DNA of 64,000 bases from Micractinium sp. NFX-FRZ (Eukaryota; Chlorophyta; Trebouxiophyceae; Chlorellales; Chlorellaceae). Every line of letters begins with the position of its first letter. Within the stretch, counting starts at the first letter, position 1. Under the pieces are notes generated by a model. That model did no database searches. It saw only the letters and a program-made list of their open reading frames with translations, and was not told the DNA's origin. Positions 36,331 through 46,692 of the stretch are shown here, in pieces. The translations under genes were made by a program, and so were the position numbers. The stretch spans positions 1-64,000 of the forward strand of contig JAPTJF010000233.1 in assembly GCA_029339195.1 (NCBI GenBank), written 5' to 3'.

Positions 36331-39300
36331 TCACCAATCGGCCAGGGTGGCAGTCACCGTCTTCTCCCGCTTGTGGTACTGCGTGTGCAGCAGCTGCCGG
36401 GCAGCCGCCGACCCCGGCCCGCCCTGCACCCACTCGCCGTACAGGCGCTGCACCGCCACGTCTGCCACTGGCTCTGGGCAGCTGGCCCCGCTGCTGCTGC
36501 CGTCAGCCCCGGCATACAGCATCTCCAGTTGATCGATGAGCTGCGCTGCCGACTGCCCCGCCGCAGGCTTGACCTGCCCCCCGCCATTCAGGCAGCCTGC
36601 ATGGGAACAGGGGCGGGTGGGGCGCAGCGGCAATGGGACAGCCGATTGCCTGCTTTTGGCACAGGGCCTCCGTCCCTGGGCCTTCATCAACCTTTCGTCC
36701 TCCTCCACCCTTCCCTCTCCCTCAGTCGCGCTCAAACGAGCATGCCATTGCACCCTCCTCCAGCACAGCACGCAATCAGGAACTCCGCAGGCCGCCAACT
36801 CTGTTTCCTTATTTTGTGAAGGCCGCCCTGTTTGTGAAGGCCGCCCTTTCGACAATGCTGGCAGCACCAACCCTGATTTCACCCGAGGGGCAGGCCATGA
36901 CCTGCACATAGTCGTACTCAGCACTGTATCCATTGGGCAGGCCACCAACTCAGCATGCAGAGCTGATCTCACCCGAGGGGCAAGCCATGACCTCCACATA
37001 GTCGCACTCGCACCGCCCCAGCTTCACCTTGCGCATCAGGCCCTGCGCCGCAGGGCAGGCAGGCGGGGGCGTGGCGGAGAAGCAAGCCAGTGTGAGCAAG
37101 ACGTGGAGGTTAAGCAAGCCTGTGTGCATAAGGCATGAGAGGCGAGCACGCCAGCATGCGTGAGGCAGGACATGGTGAGGTCGGCCCACCGCACTTCTTG
37201 GATCCACAATGGCCACATGTCCCCGGGTGTTCTTATACCCGCCACAGCGCGTACCTGTATGTTGCGGAAGCCATAGGCGGCAGCAAAGCGGAGCAGCGGG
37301 GTGCCATTCACGGAGAGCACCGCTTCACGCAGGTCTGCGGCAGGCAAGGGGAGGGGCGGGTAAGAGGGTGGGAGGGAGAGGGTGGCAAGCGAGAGCAAGT
37401 TGGCCGGGCAAAAAGGTACAAATCGCAAGGTTGGAGGCAGCCACACTTGACCAGACAGAGGCAAATTTCTGAACAGCCAGCTGGAGCACAGCAGATCGTC
37501 AAAACCCTCCCAACCTCCATACTTGCCACAAAAGAGGCTCCACCCACCACGCACCTGCATTCCTGCCCACTGTCATTTGCAGCGGCCCGGCTGGCACCCG
37601 CTGCCCAAACAGCTCCCAGGCAGCCGCCCGGAACACATGCTCCAAATAGCCTCCGCTGCCTGAACTGGCTGCCACAGTGCTGCCTGGGGTGACGGGGCCA
37701 GCAGCACTGCCACCCCTGCTGCTGCTCGTCTCCTGCTGCTGCTGCTGCGCCTGCTGCGCCTGCTGCGCCTGCTGCGCCTGCTGCACGCCACCCTGCCAGT
37801 CACTGCTGCCTCCGCCCGCTGCAGCGGCAGGCAGGGTGGCGTCAAAGGGCGCCCCCTGCAGGCTGCGCAGGTCCACGCCGTGCTGCTCCAGTAGCTCTTG
37901 CAGCTCGCTGGTGGCCAGGACTGAGTCTGTCTCGGGCACCTGGGTGACTGCAAGGAGCGAGCAGCAGAGGGAGCGAGAGGTAAGGAAACACGGAGCAGTG
38001 CCTCAGGCTTTGCAGGCAGCTTGCTGGTGCTAAGGAGTGCGCCAATCTCAGGCACCTGGATGCAAGTTGAATCTCAGGCACCTGCAAGTTGAAAACAATC
38101 AGCCGTGGGAGTAGCCAGAAGTGAGCACTTTGAGCATATGGCTCAGGCGCTGCTGTGAGCACACACAGCACACAGTGATCCCCGGAAAGCCAGAAGTCTG
38201 CCAAATGGACTCCAACTTGTTGGCGCAGCAGGGCACCACCCTCAGCCCCTTCCCCTGCACAACAGTTGCACCCACACCACAAGAGCTGCTCACCTGGCAG
38301 CCAGAAGTCGTCCCGCGACGCCTCCAGCTTCTTGTCGTAGCAGGGCATGACGGCGCAGTGGTACACTCGGTCCGGCGGCAGCCCGGCAGCCGCGCACCAC
38401 CGCCGCTTCACCAGGGTTCCCATCACAGCCTGGGGGCTCTTCCCTTCAGGGTGAGCAGGGGCAGGTCGGGGTTCAGAGGGAGGGGGAGGGAGGTGAAGAT
38501 GGTATGGGCAGCAGGCAGACTCTTGCATGCAGGGTGGGCAGGGCAGGGTGGGCACGCAGAGGGAGGGTGACAAAGGTGGATGGGCAGCAGGCCGGCTATT
38601 GCCTGCAGGGCGGGCGGAGTGCACGCAGAAGGAGGGAGGGGGAGGTGGTGAGGGCAACAGGAAGGCCAGGAGAAGAAGAGGCGTGCCTAGGTTGGGCACA
38701 GCCAGGCAGTGGGGAGGAGGTAATGGGGCACACAAGAGCAAGTCCTACAGCAACAGGGAGAGCACAGCTCGCAGCTGCCACACCCCTGAAGCCTGGAGTT
38801 CCGCCCAGCCCCCAACCCAGGCTCATGACCCCCACCCGCCCCACCTGTGCTGATGTAAGGCAGCACATGCTCCCCGTGTGTCTTCTCGGCATAGCACACC
38901 CAGCCGGGGCAGGCGGAGGCCAGCATGGGCAGCGGCCCACCCCCTGCAGCACTGCTGCTGCCGGAGGTGCTTGCCGCTGGCGGCTCATCCACATCCATTG
39001 CATCACCGCTGCCTACTGCTCCTGCTGCTGATGATGATGATGCTGATGCACCCGGCTGCTCGGCGGGGCCACCGCCGCTGCTGCTGCCGCGGCCTGCAGC
39101 AGCCAGCGCTGCCGCGCCGCGTGGGCTGGCCCGGAACCGCTGCGTGAACTCTGCCGCCGCTTCTGCTAGCGCCAGCTGGCGGGCGGCAGCAATGTCAAAC
39201 ACTGCCCGCACGCCCAGCTGGCGGAGGAAGGCTGCCAGGCGGGCGCCGCACTCGGCAGCAGGCAGGCCGTGCAGCGCCGCCAGCGAGGCGACCGACTGAG

Positions 39301-39860
39301 GCGAGAGGGAGACCACCACGGTCCAGCCAGTGCGGTCAGCTAGTCGCTGCATCAGCTCTTCTGTGCTCTGGTGCTGTAGCAGGACTGTCTCGGCTGAGGT
39401 CACGCAGCCGCTGCAGGCCAGGCAATCGTGCAGGGAGACTTTGACTGCCTGGTCGGGCGCCGCCGGCAGCGTCTGCGACCAGCCGCCGCCGGCACCGGCT
39501 GTGCCGCGTGGCCGCTGCTGCAGCTGCACCGCGCCAATCTGCAGGATGTGCAGGACGACAGGTGAGCGTGGGACAGGCAGAGGCAAGGCAGGCGCTGGGA
39601 AGCTGGCAGTGGCGGCAGGCGGCGGCGGCAGTGGCGGCAGGCGGCAGTGGCGGCAACAGTGGCAGCCACCGCCCCAAGCGCACCCGCGCTGTGATCACAT
39701 GACCCAATTACTTCGCCCGCAATCCGTGAGCCCCCGTGCGCACCTCTGCGTCTGCAGTGGCTGCCAGCTTCCCGCCCTCCAGCGTGACGACGCACGCTTG
39801 GGAGGGCGCGATAAAGTCATTAAGGTCGCCGATCTTCACGGCGCCTGAGAAGGCCGCCAT
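36331..39860 (-). CDS. NAR1: Cytosolic Fe-S cluster assembly factor NAR1
   Basis: Seven exons (39860-39744, 39538-38845, 38443-38294, 37947-37555, 37334-37255, 37042-36973, 36596-36331) join in phase to 589 residues. NAR1 (CIAO3/NARFL) is the [FeFe]-hydrogenase-like adaptor that carries 4Fe-4S clusters in the cytosolic CIA pathway. All eight ligand cysteines are visible: C23 and the DCLACSGC set (C78, C81, C84) for the N-terminal cluster, and ACPGWVCYAEKTHG, MPCYDKKLEASR and ACPSGCLNGGGQ for the H-like domain. Low-complexity insertions (Ser/Gly and a QQA repeat) are extra to the family. The protein ends in TLADW, which resembles the C-terminal aromatic tail used for docking on the CIA targeting complex. 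Introns 3 and 6 contain decayed copies of the preceding exon ends. Confidence 0.9.
36875..37011 (-). repeat. Copy of the NAR1 exon 6 end in intron 6
   Basis: The 3' end of exon 6 with its donor (minus strand, 37011-36965), encoding the ligand motif DYVEVMACPSG, recurs exactly 90 bp downstream at 36921-36875 with about four mismatches in 43 bases, encoding DYVQVMACPSG. The copy lacks an acceptor that would put it in frame. Reading through exon 6 gives a stop before it, so it is probably non-coding. Confidence 0.8.
38100..38330 (-). repeat. Decayed copies of the NAR1 exon 3 end
   Basis: The end of exon 3 (encodes KKLEASRDDFWLPG) is echoed in intron 3 at about 38180-38230 (NKLESIWQTSGFPG in one frame, ADFWLSGD in another) and again as a shorter echo at about 38100-38125 (HFWLLP). 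Identity is about 70%. Next to it, AATCTCAGGCACCTG occurs twice at 38044-38090. Confidence 0.6.
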
Positions 39861-40122
39861 CGCGCAAGGCTCGGCGGAGGACTCGAATGGGGAGCGACCT
39901 GTGGAAGACCTCTGAATACCAGATAGGCAAATTACAAAGAGGGCAAGGCTATGGAGATTTCAGGAAGGAAGCATCAGCTATACAACATGACATCATGCAA
40001 TGATGCAATTAGCGGCAGCTGCCGCCCGGCGCTGGCCGCTGTGGTCCGTGCGTAACCATCCAAATTGGCAGCAATTCAACTTCAGCCCAACCTGCTGCCT
40101 GTGCGTCTCTGCAGCTGGCGGC
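39861..40122. promoter_or_regulatory. NAR1 upstream region
   Basis: The 262 bp between the NAR1 start and the stop of the next minus-strand gene must hold the NAR1 promoter and the 3' UTR of the OMA1-like gene. No specific binding site was recognised. Confidence 0.35.
39932..39936 (-). terminator. TGTAA poly(A) signal of the OMA1-like gene
   Basis: TGTAA on the minus strand, about 190 nt after the stop at 40123 and upstream of the NAR1 start. Confidence 0.5.
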
Positions 40123-43100
40123 CTAGGCCGTGTGCGCTGCCTGCTGCGTCAGGCGCTGCAGGCGGTTGACGGCCGCCGGGTGGGTGGACATCGGGCTGTC
40201 GGTCTGCGGGGCGCCCACTGGCACGGGCACGGGCAGCCCGCCGCCTGTGCTGGCTGCCTCCATCTTCATAAACTTGTGCAGCACGTCCTCCGCCCCAGCA
40301 AACAGGGCGCGCCTGCAGGGGCAGCACGGCACAGGGTGATGTGACCGCAGCTACAAGACCCTTGTGTGTTGCTTGCCAGCCATGGCGCAGCAACCGCACA
40401 GGCTGCCCACCTCAGCCAGTGGCCCCGGGCCACCGGCCTGTTCTCAGTGCACAGCTGTGTCCCTCCCATTCCTCTCCCTTCCTGCCACACCCCGCACCTG
40501 TCCATGCCCGCCCCGCCGCCCAGCAGCAGCGCCAGCTGGTCTGCCTCGTACTCGTGGCGCCGGGACTGGCTCATCTGCAGGGGAGGGTGAGGGGCCGGGC
40601 ATTGTTGCAGTGAGTGCAGGCGCGATGGGAGGGCAGGAGACATGGCATGAGCTTGTCGTGAGCTGCGGCAGCCACAGCACCCATATCATGCACAGCACAC
40701 ACAGCACACACAGCATCATTAGCACCCACAGCACGCACAGCACGTACAGCACCCACAGCACCACCCGGCTTTCCTGCATGAGGTACAGCCCGCTCTGCAG
40801 CATGCCGTCCAGCGTCTTGAGCCGCCCTGCCACCCATTCCTCGTCCTCGCCGGGCGCAATGTTCTGCAGAAGGGTGTGCGAGGCGGTGTGGCGTGGCGAG
40901 GCGGGTAGATCGACAGAGGATTGCGCGCAGTGCCTTCCAAGCACGCGCCCACCTGCAAGCGGCCACCATACATGCAGTCAGTCTGGCCCTCACATCCCAC
41001 ACCATTGGCAGACACACTGCTTTTCTGCTTGAAATAAAATCAACAGCCGGGCAGCTGCAACCCATCCCCACCCTGGCAGACTCCCCATCGGCTCATCCAG
41101 CCCGTGGCCCCCTTGGGGGCTGCTGGGAACGACATGGGCTTCCAACACACCCAAACACAAGCAGTCCTGCCAGGAATACACAATGTCAGAGCACCACCGC
41201 TGCCCCCACCCACCCACCCACCCACCCACCTTGAGCAGCCGCCCCGCCAGCCCCACCAGGGTGTCAATCACAAACATGCCTCGGTAGGTGGAGGTGGCCT
41301 TCTCCAGGCTGCAGGGGAGGAGGAGGAGAATGACGTGCGAGAGTAAGACGGTTGTGTGGTGAGAGAGGCAGGGGAGAGCCACGTGGAGGTGGCCTTCTCA
41401 AGGCTGCACGAGGCAGGGGCATAAGGTTCGAAACACACATGTTTGTGAGGAGTGCACGCGACAAGGGTAGGTGGAGGTGGCTAGGCAAGTGCGTGCTTTG
41501 CCAAAGAGATGAGCCGGAATTCAGCCAGATCCTGCACCCGTATGGCACTCCACTCACGTGCCCTCCCCCAGCCAGCTGTTGGGCACGTGCTGCGCGCCCG
41601 CACCTGTGGCGACCGATCGCATGCCCAACCTCGTGCCCCAGCACAAACGCCAGCGAGTCCTGCCGCCCGTTGACCGCCTTGACTAGGCCACTGTGGAACA
41701 CGAGGGCAGGAGATGGGGAGGCAGGCGGCGGCTGAGGATGAGCTGACATTCATTTCACATGCACCACCGGAGGGCGTGCAGCTGGCATGAACAGCACTGC
41801 TTTGGCAGCAGCAAGCAGCCGGCCCCCCAGAGCATGGGCGACCACGCACCTGTGCACAAACACGATGCCCCCCGGCAGGCAGCAGGCGTTGATGTCGGAG
41901 CGGGGGATGGCCTCGGCTGCAGCAGGAGGGCAGAAGTGGAGGGAAGGCATCCAGACTCGGTGCCACTTCACAGCACAACTGGTTATTCAGGCAGCATGCC
42001 AAAGTGCAGTGCCGGCATTCAGTCCACTGCATGCAAGCAGTCCTCTGCCTCCCCGCCCGCCCCCGCCCCACAACCCCACCTGTGGCGCTGCTGCCAGCAA
42101 ACACCAGCGGCCGCCCGAGCGACTTGGCCTCGGCTTCCCCCGCGCCCCGCAGCCGCCCATACAGCTGCTGCAGTGCCGGGGTGATGCGCTTGCACAGCTC
42201 AGCATCGGCACGGCCGCCTGCCTGGCCTGCTGCGCTGGTGGTGAGGTAGCTGACGGCGGCTGCCGGCCCCAGGAAAGAGGAGAAGAGGAATTCAACGATG
42301 CGAGGGGGGAGGCGCGCCAGGCGGCCGGTGTAGGGCGTGCGGTTGGCCCTGCGTGGCAAGGCGAGGGCACAGAAGAAGGGCGGGATGGAGAAAAGGTGGG
42401 GAAATGTCTTCCTCCCTTGGACAGTGCTCTTGTGCCGTGCCCCTTCAGGAGCAGCCGCTGCCGGGAGGAGCTTGGGCCAGACATGGGCAGAGTGCACCAG
42501 TGTGCATCAAACCCCCAGGGCATTTGGCGCACCATATCCCCACCGCAAGCAAGCAGCACCCCAGCCCACGGCTGCCTAGGTCACATCTCAGCACAGCGCG
42601 CACGGAGGATGCACAGCGCACGCACCTGCACAGCAGGAAGGAAGCCGCCAGGCCCGCCAGTCCTCGCACCAGTCTGTCCCCCTTGACCGCATACATGGGA
42701 CCACGCGTTGCCGACTGACCAATGAGCAGCATCGGCAGCCCGAGAGGCTGCGTGCTGCAGCAGGCCAGGCCGCCGGGAGGGATGCGGGGCAGCGGCAGCG
42801 GCGGCATGCTGCCCAGCCCCTTGGGCACGGGGCGGCGCTGCGGGCGGGGCGGCGCCGGTGCAGCCGCACCAACGCCTGCTGGTGCAGCCGCCTCCGCTGT
42901 ACTGCTGCTGCTGCCGCTCCCGCCGCTGCTGTCTCCCTTGTCGTCCCCCTTCTTGCCATCGGCCGCCCGGCGCCCCTCCTCTTCCTCCTCTGGATCGACT
43001 TGCTGGCTGCGGGCGACCCGGGCGGCAACAATGAGGCGCACCATGCGGCTCAGTGCCAGGCCCATGCCACCTGGGACAGCTGCATTCATCCCCACAGCCA

Positions 43101-43453
43101 GGGCTAGGTCCAGGCGGGCGGTAAAGAAGGTTTTGATGAAGACGTTGGCGGCGGGCCTGCCCACCTCCTGCCATCCCCGCCCCAGCGCCTGCACGCGTGC
43201 GCGCATGGCGGCGCGCCGGTCTGTAGGCTTCATTGGGGGAGGGTCTGCAGCACAAAGAATCAGCAATAGGTGCCACTGGGGATGATAGAAACATACGTGG
43301 AATGGTCTGCAGGCTGGCCAAACCTGCCAGCTTTCTGTCCACAAGGCCCGGCGCCTGCCGAGTGGGGCGCCGCCCGCCGCCAGGCGCTGCCCTCACAGCC
43401 CCTGCCGCACCTACCGCACCGCCTCGAGGCTGTATCGGACGCACACAAATCAT
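40123..43453 (-). CDS. OMA1-like M48 zinc metalloprotease
   Basis: Nine exons (43453-43297, 43244-42626, 42348-42080, 41916-41850, 41690-41604, 41308-41230, 40863-40765, 40574-40498, 40312-40123) join in phase to 495 residues. The zinc site is HEVGH at residues 338-342, and the third ligand is the Glu of HEYEAD (E415), as in M48 proteases. Upstream SDINACCLPGGIVFVHRG and RQDSLAFVLGHE match the OMA1 type, which in mitochondria is a stress-activated inner-membrane protease. The start (MICVRPIQPRGG, Arg-rich) fits an organelle presequence. A hydrophobic stretch (VFIKTFFTARLDLALAVGMN) may be the membrane anchor. A long Ser/Ala/acidic insertion follows it. An upstream in-frame GTG was rejected as a start. 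The targeted organelle is inferred. Confidence 0.85.
40680..40764. repeat. CACAGCAC-type minisatellite in an OMA1 intron
   Basis: About nine degenerate units of 9-10 bp based on CACAGCAC begin directly at the donor of exon 7. On the minus strand, in the exon 7 frame, they read as repeated V-L-C/W residues (VLWVLYVLCVLWVLMM). Confidence 0.7.
41282..41412 (-). repeat. Copy of the OMA1 exon 6 acceptor in intron 5
   Basis: The acceptor and first codons of exon 6 (minus strand CTGCAG then LEKATST) recur about 94 bp upstream in the transcript at about 41412-41376, as GTGCAG then LEKATSTW, nearly identical. A shorter echo (GTGGAGGTGGC) lies near 41468. The copy therefore provides a second plausible 3' splice site. 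Confidence 0.7.
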
Positions 43454-43839
43454 CGCAGCAACCCCGGACACAGCTGCGCTCTGTCGGCTCACCTGCGCAA
43501 TCACTAGCGGTAGGCGCCCACTGCTAGTCTCTCAGGCCTGCTATCTATCCCCGACACTGCAGTCGCGATAAGTGGACACGGTGTGCAGCAGTATGGCGAC
43601 GCATGCAGCGTCCAAAGCCCTTGTCATGAGCTGCCGCTCAGCTGCCGCCAGCGGGCGCTGCCATAAGCGCGGCGGATGGCGTCCATCTGGTTACATGGGC
43701 GTAAGGATGAGGTAGTCAAATCACTGCAAGTGACATCGACGGTGGCCCCCATGGATAGGGCATGCAAGGGCGGGGGGATGATCCTTGCGGGGCGAAGGTG
43801 ATTAGGCACCGACGGCGCCAATTGCCGCACACCTGGCGC
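43454..43839. promoter_or_regulatory. OMA1 upstream region / rhomboid 3' UTR
   Basis: A 386-bp gap between two minus-strand genes. It holds the presumed promoter of the OMA1-like gene and the rhomboid poly(A) signal at 43691. No exon is supported. Confidence 0.4.
43691..43695 (-). terminator. TGTAA poly(A) signal of the rhomboid gene
   Basis: TGTAA on the minus strand, about 145 nt after the rhomboid stop at 43840. Confidence 0.55.
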
Positions 43840-46341
43840 TCAGCACCCGCAGCACACCCGGGGCAGCTGGTGCAGGTAGAAGATGCAGGGCAGGGCCACA
43901 AAGACTGCCACACATCCCAGCGCGCCCGCCGCCGTGCACACCCACTCGGCGCGCCCCCGGTGCGGGTTGCGCAGGACCACCAGGCCCGCCAGCATCCCAC
44001 ACAGGAAGCCTCCCACGTGGGACATGTGGGAGGTTCCAGTGGTTGTTGTGCCCACAGTGACGGCAAAGAAGACGAGGAAGGCGAGCATGACGATGGTGCG
44101 CAGCACCGGGCGGGTCAGCGTCTCAAAGTTGTGCAGCGTGTCGGCCACGGTGCAGCCGGCAAAGCCGAAGACCACGCCGCTGGCGCCCACCACCGCCACG
44201 CAGGGGGCCTCTGTCACCGCGCTGCAGAGAGGGTGGCCATTGAGTGGGTCAAGCAGGGAGGGTGTGGGGCACAGACGCGGCAGAGGTGGCAGGGAGGCAG
44301 GCCAAGCTGAACAGCGGGCAGTAGAGGGATATGCGACAGGCTGACGCAGCTGACGTACGATTGCTGTTGCCAGGGGCCAGCCTCTCCCACCCCGCCCACC
44401 TGAACAGGTTGCCCCCTAGCGCTGACACAACCGCCACCACCGCCGCCCGCCAGCTGCCGTGCTTCAGCTCTATCTGCCCTGCCAGCCCCGCCAGCAGGGC
44501 GATGTTGGACAGCAGGTGCGTGTAGCTCTGGTGCAGCAGCGCCGAGGTGAGCCAGCGCTCGGGGCTGCAGGGAAGAACCAGGCATGAGGAGTTTGTGTGC
44601 TGCAATGGCCATAAGCAGCTTGAGGGTGGGTCCAAGCACTCGCAAGCAGACAGCACATCCACTGCACAGCTGTTACCAAGAGCAGTTGGTGCAGCAGATT
44701 GACCCACAATAACGGCGGGCCTCACCTGCTGCGCATCCTGGGTGCATAGCGCGCGCCCCAGTCAATGAGGAAGGCTGCATCGAACTTGCCGGCCGAGCCG
44801 GCGTAGCACCAGGCCGACTGGCGCGGCGCAATCCAGTTGATCATGCCGGTGGGGCCCCACACTGCGCTGGTGCCGTTGCGGCGCAGCTCCTTGAGGCAGG
44901 CGGAGGTGGCGGGCGCCACCACGGCTTGGTACTGTGCATACTGCAAACGGGAAATTGGCCGTGTGGAAGTGTTGGATGTGCAGGCGCTCACGTGTGCGCA
45001 GCTTGATTGTGCTCCTCACGAGCTTGATTGTGTTCCTCACGGCCCATCCAAACGGAGCAAGCGCGACAGCTGGCAAGCCACAGCTGGCAAGCCGCAAGTT
45101 ACAGGAGGTACCACTGCCTGCTCCCACCTGCCCCGCCATGAAGAAGTAGACCAGCACCAGCACAGCCAGCAGCGTGAGGGTGACATAGGGGCGGTGCTGC
45201 CCCATGGCCGGCGGCACAAAGAAGGTGAAGATGCGCTCGCCTGCAGGAGGGCGACCGCATGTCACAACGGGGGCGGGGGCGGGGGAGGCAGTGGAGGACA
45301 GCAATGAGAAGGATGCGGCAGGTGGTCCGACTCCCTGTCAAAGGGTGCATTCGTTTTTCGTCATGCACCACATGGCCATGCAGGGCACTGCCCAGCACCC
45401 GGCGGCTTGGTGGTGGTGGGCGCTCGCTCTGGCACGCGCTAGCTTCCCCAGCCCGCCCCTGATCTCAGGCCCCCCTTTCCCACCTGTAGTGTACAGCTCA
45501 TTCATCATGTGCTCCCGCCAGCTCATCTGGCCTCCCGCACGCTGCGCCAGCACCGCCCAGGCCAGCTTCTCAGGCTGCTGGTACCGCTGCATGCGCTGGC
45601 GAAGCAGCACGGCTGCGTGCAGGCGGTCTGCGGGCGGTGCCAGCCGGTCTGCCAACAAATCCAGGCAGCGCAACACCTCGCGTGCATCTGTCACCGCCTG
45701 GCAGGCGCGGCGCCAGCGCATCACGGCCTGCGCCCGCCCTTCAGCCGGGTGCGGTTGCTCGTCCTCGTCTGACAGCTGCCGCCGGTGCGCCTGCATCTGC
45801 CGCTGCAGCGACCGCTTGCTGGGCAGGTAGGGAGCGGACTGCTCCCGCCCGGGAGACAGCACTTCTAGGCTGTGGCTGCGGGGCGCCAGAAACTGGCTGG
45901 CACGGGAGTTGGGTACTGACACCACTCGCGTGGCAGCGTGGGCCACAGTGACAGCGCCGCCCGCTAGCCTGCAACAGTGCGCAGATAGTGGGTGCTGGTG
46001 GAATGGGAAATACAAGGGGTATTCCACTTTCACGAGCTTCTATTGCAACAGACTCACCTGTGCCATGCTCGCCGCCAGAGCGGCACTGGCCCCTGCTCCA
46101 GCGGTTCATCAAATGGCGCCTGCGCCCGCTCCGAAGCGGTGCCGCCGCTGCCGCCGCTGCTGCTGCTGCCGCTCCACTGGCGCTGCACCGGCCAGGCCTG
46201 CAGCTCGTAGGTTGGCCGCCGAGACGCGCTCTTCACGGCGGGAATGCTGAAAGAGGGAGAGCCAGGGCCGACGCTGGACTGCCCACCGTCCGGAACCGGC
46301 CCGGCTTCCACCACCTCCCGCGCCGTTGGAGAGGCATCCAT
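43840..46341 (-). CDS. Rhomboid family intramembrane serine protease
   Basis: Six exons (46341-46058, 45968-45484, 45240-45128, 44940-44726, 44564-44400, 44221-43840) join in phase to 547 residues. The catalytic serine lies in GASGVVFGFAG (S435) and the histidine in SHMSHVGGFLCG (H489). The family motif before it is RWLTSALLHQSYTHLLSNIA. Several membrane helices are clear (VTLTLLAVLVLVYFFMAG, TIVMLAFLVFFAVTV, LGCVAVFVALPCIFYL). The first 255 residues form a long, mostly soluble extension rich in Ser/Gly and then helical and charged, longer than in a minimal rhomboid. It may contain an organelle transit peptide. Rhomboids cleave membrane proteins within the bilayer. The neighbour downstream is another membrane-protease gene. 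Intron 3 has short tandem duplications. Confidence 0.9.
44990..45100. repeat. Short tandem duplications in a rhomboid intron
   Basis: Two tandem pairs follow each other: AGCTTGATTGTGYTCCTCACG twice at about 45000-45042, and AGCTGGCAAGCCRC twice at about 45068-45098. Both lie in intron 3. Confidence 0.75.
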
Positions 46342-46692
46342 GGCTGCAACGGAGCCTTCAAACCGGCGCGACAGTAAAGCCGGGCTGCGCGGGTGCGACT
46401 GGCCGAAAGCAGCTGGTGGTCAAGCCGTTAGAGAGCCCCGAGCTTCTCCTGACCAAAATTGTGATGTCAAGGTAAGTCAGAGAGCCCGACAGAGCCGCTA
46501 GGCTCAGCAGATATGGCGGGGGAAAATGGCGGCAGCTGGGCGGGCACCTTGCACGGCGGTGAGCATTACACAACACGCCGCAGTAAGAAGGATGAAACAT
46601 GTGGGACAAGGAATTTCGAAAGGCATGGGTTCATTTGCAGTTTCACACCTGCATCCCAACCTTGGGTGCTTGCAGGGGTGCTCGCGCCGCGC
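46342..46692. promoter_or_regulatory. Rhomboid upstream region / GGCT-like 3' UTR
   Basis: A 351-bp gap between two minus-strand genes with a TGTAA on the minus strand at 46566-46570. No coding exon is supported. Confidence 0.4.
46566..46570 (-). terminator. TGTAA poly(A) signal of the GGCT-like gene
   Basis: TGTAA on the minus strand, about 125 nt after the stop at 46693. Confidence 0.55.

Noticed and set aside
36820..36855. Two direct copies of TTTGTGAAGGCCGCCCT in a NAR1 intron
   Set aside because: Simple 18-bp tandem duplication with no splice site or motif. Kept only as background for the intron duplications.
36963..37042. Mutually exclusive exon pair in NAR1
   Set aside because: The downstream copy has no acceptor giving the right phase, so it cannot replace exon 6 without a frameshift.
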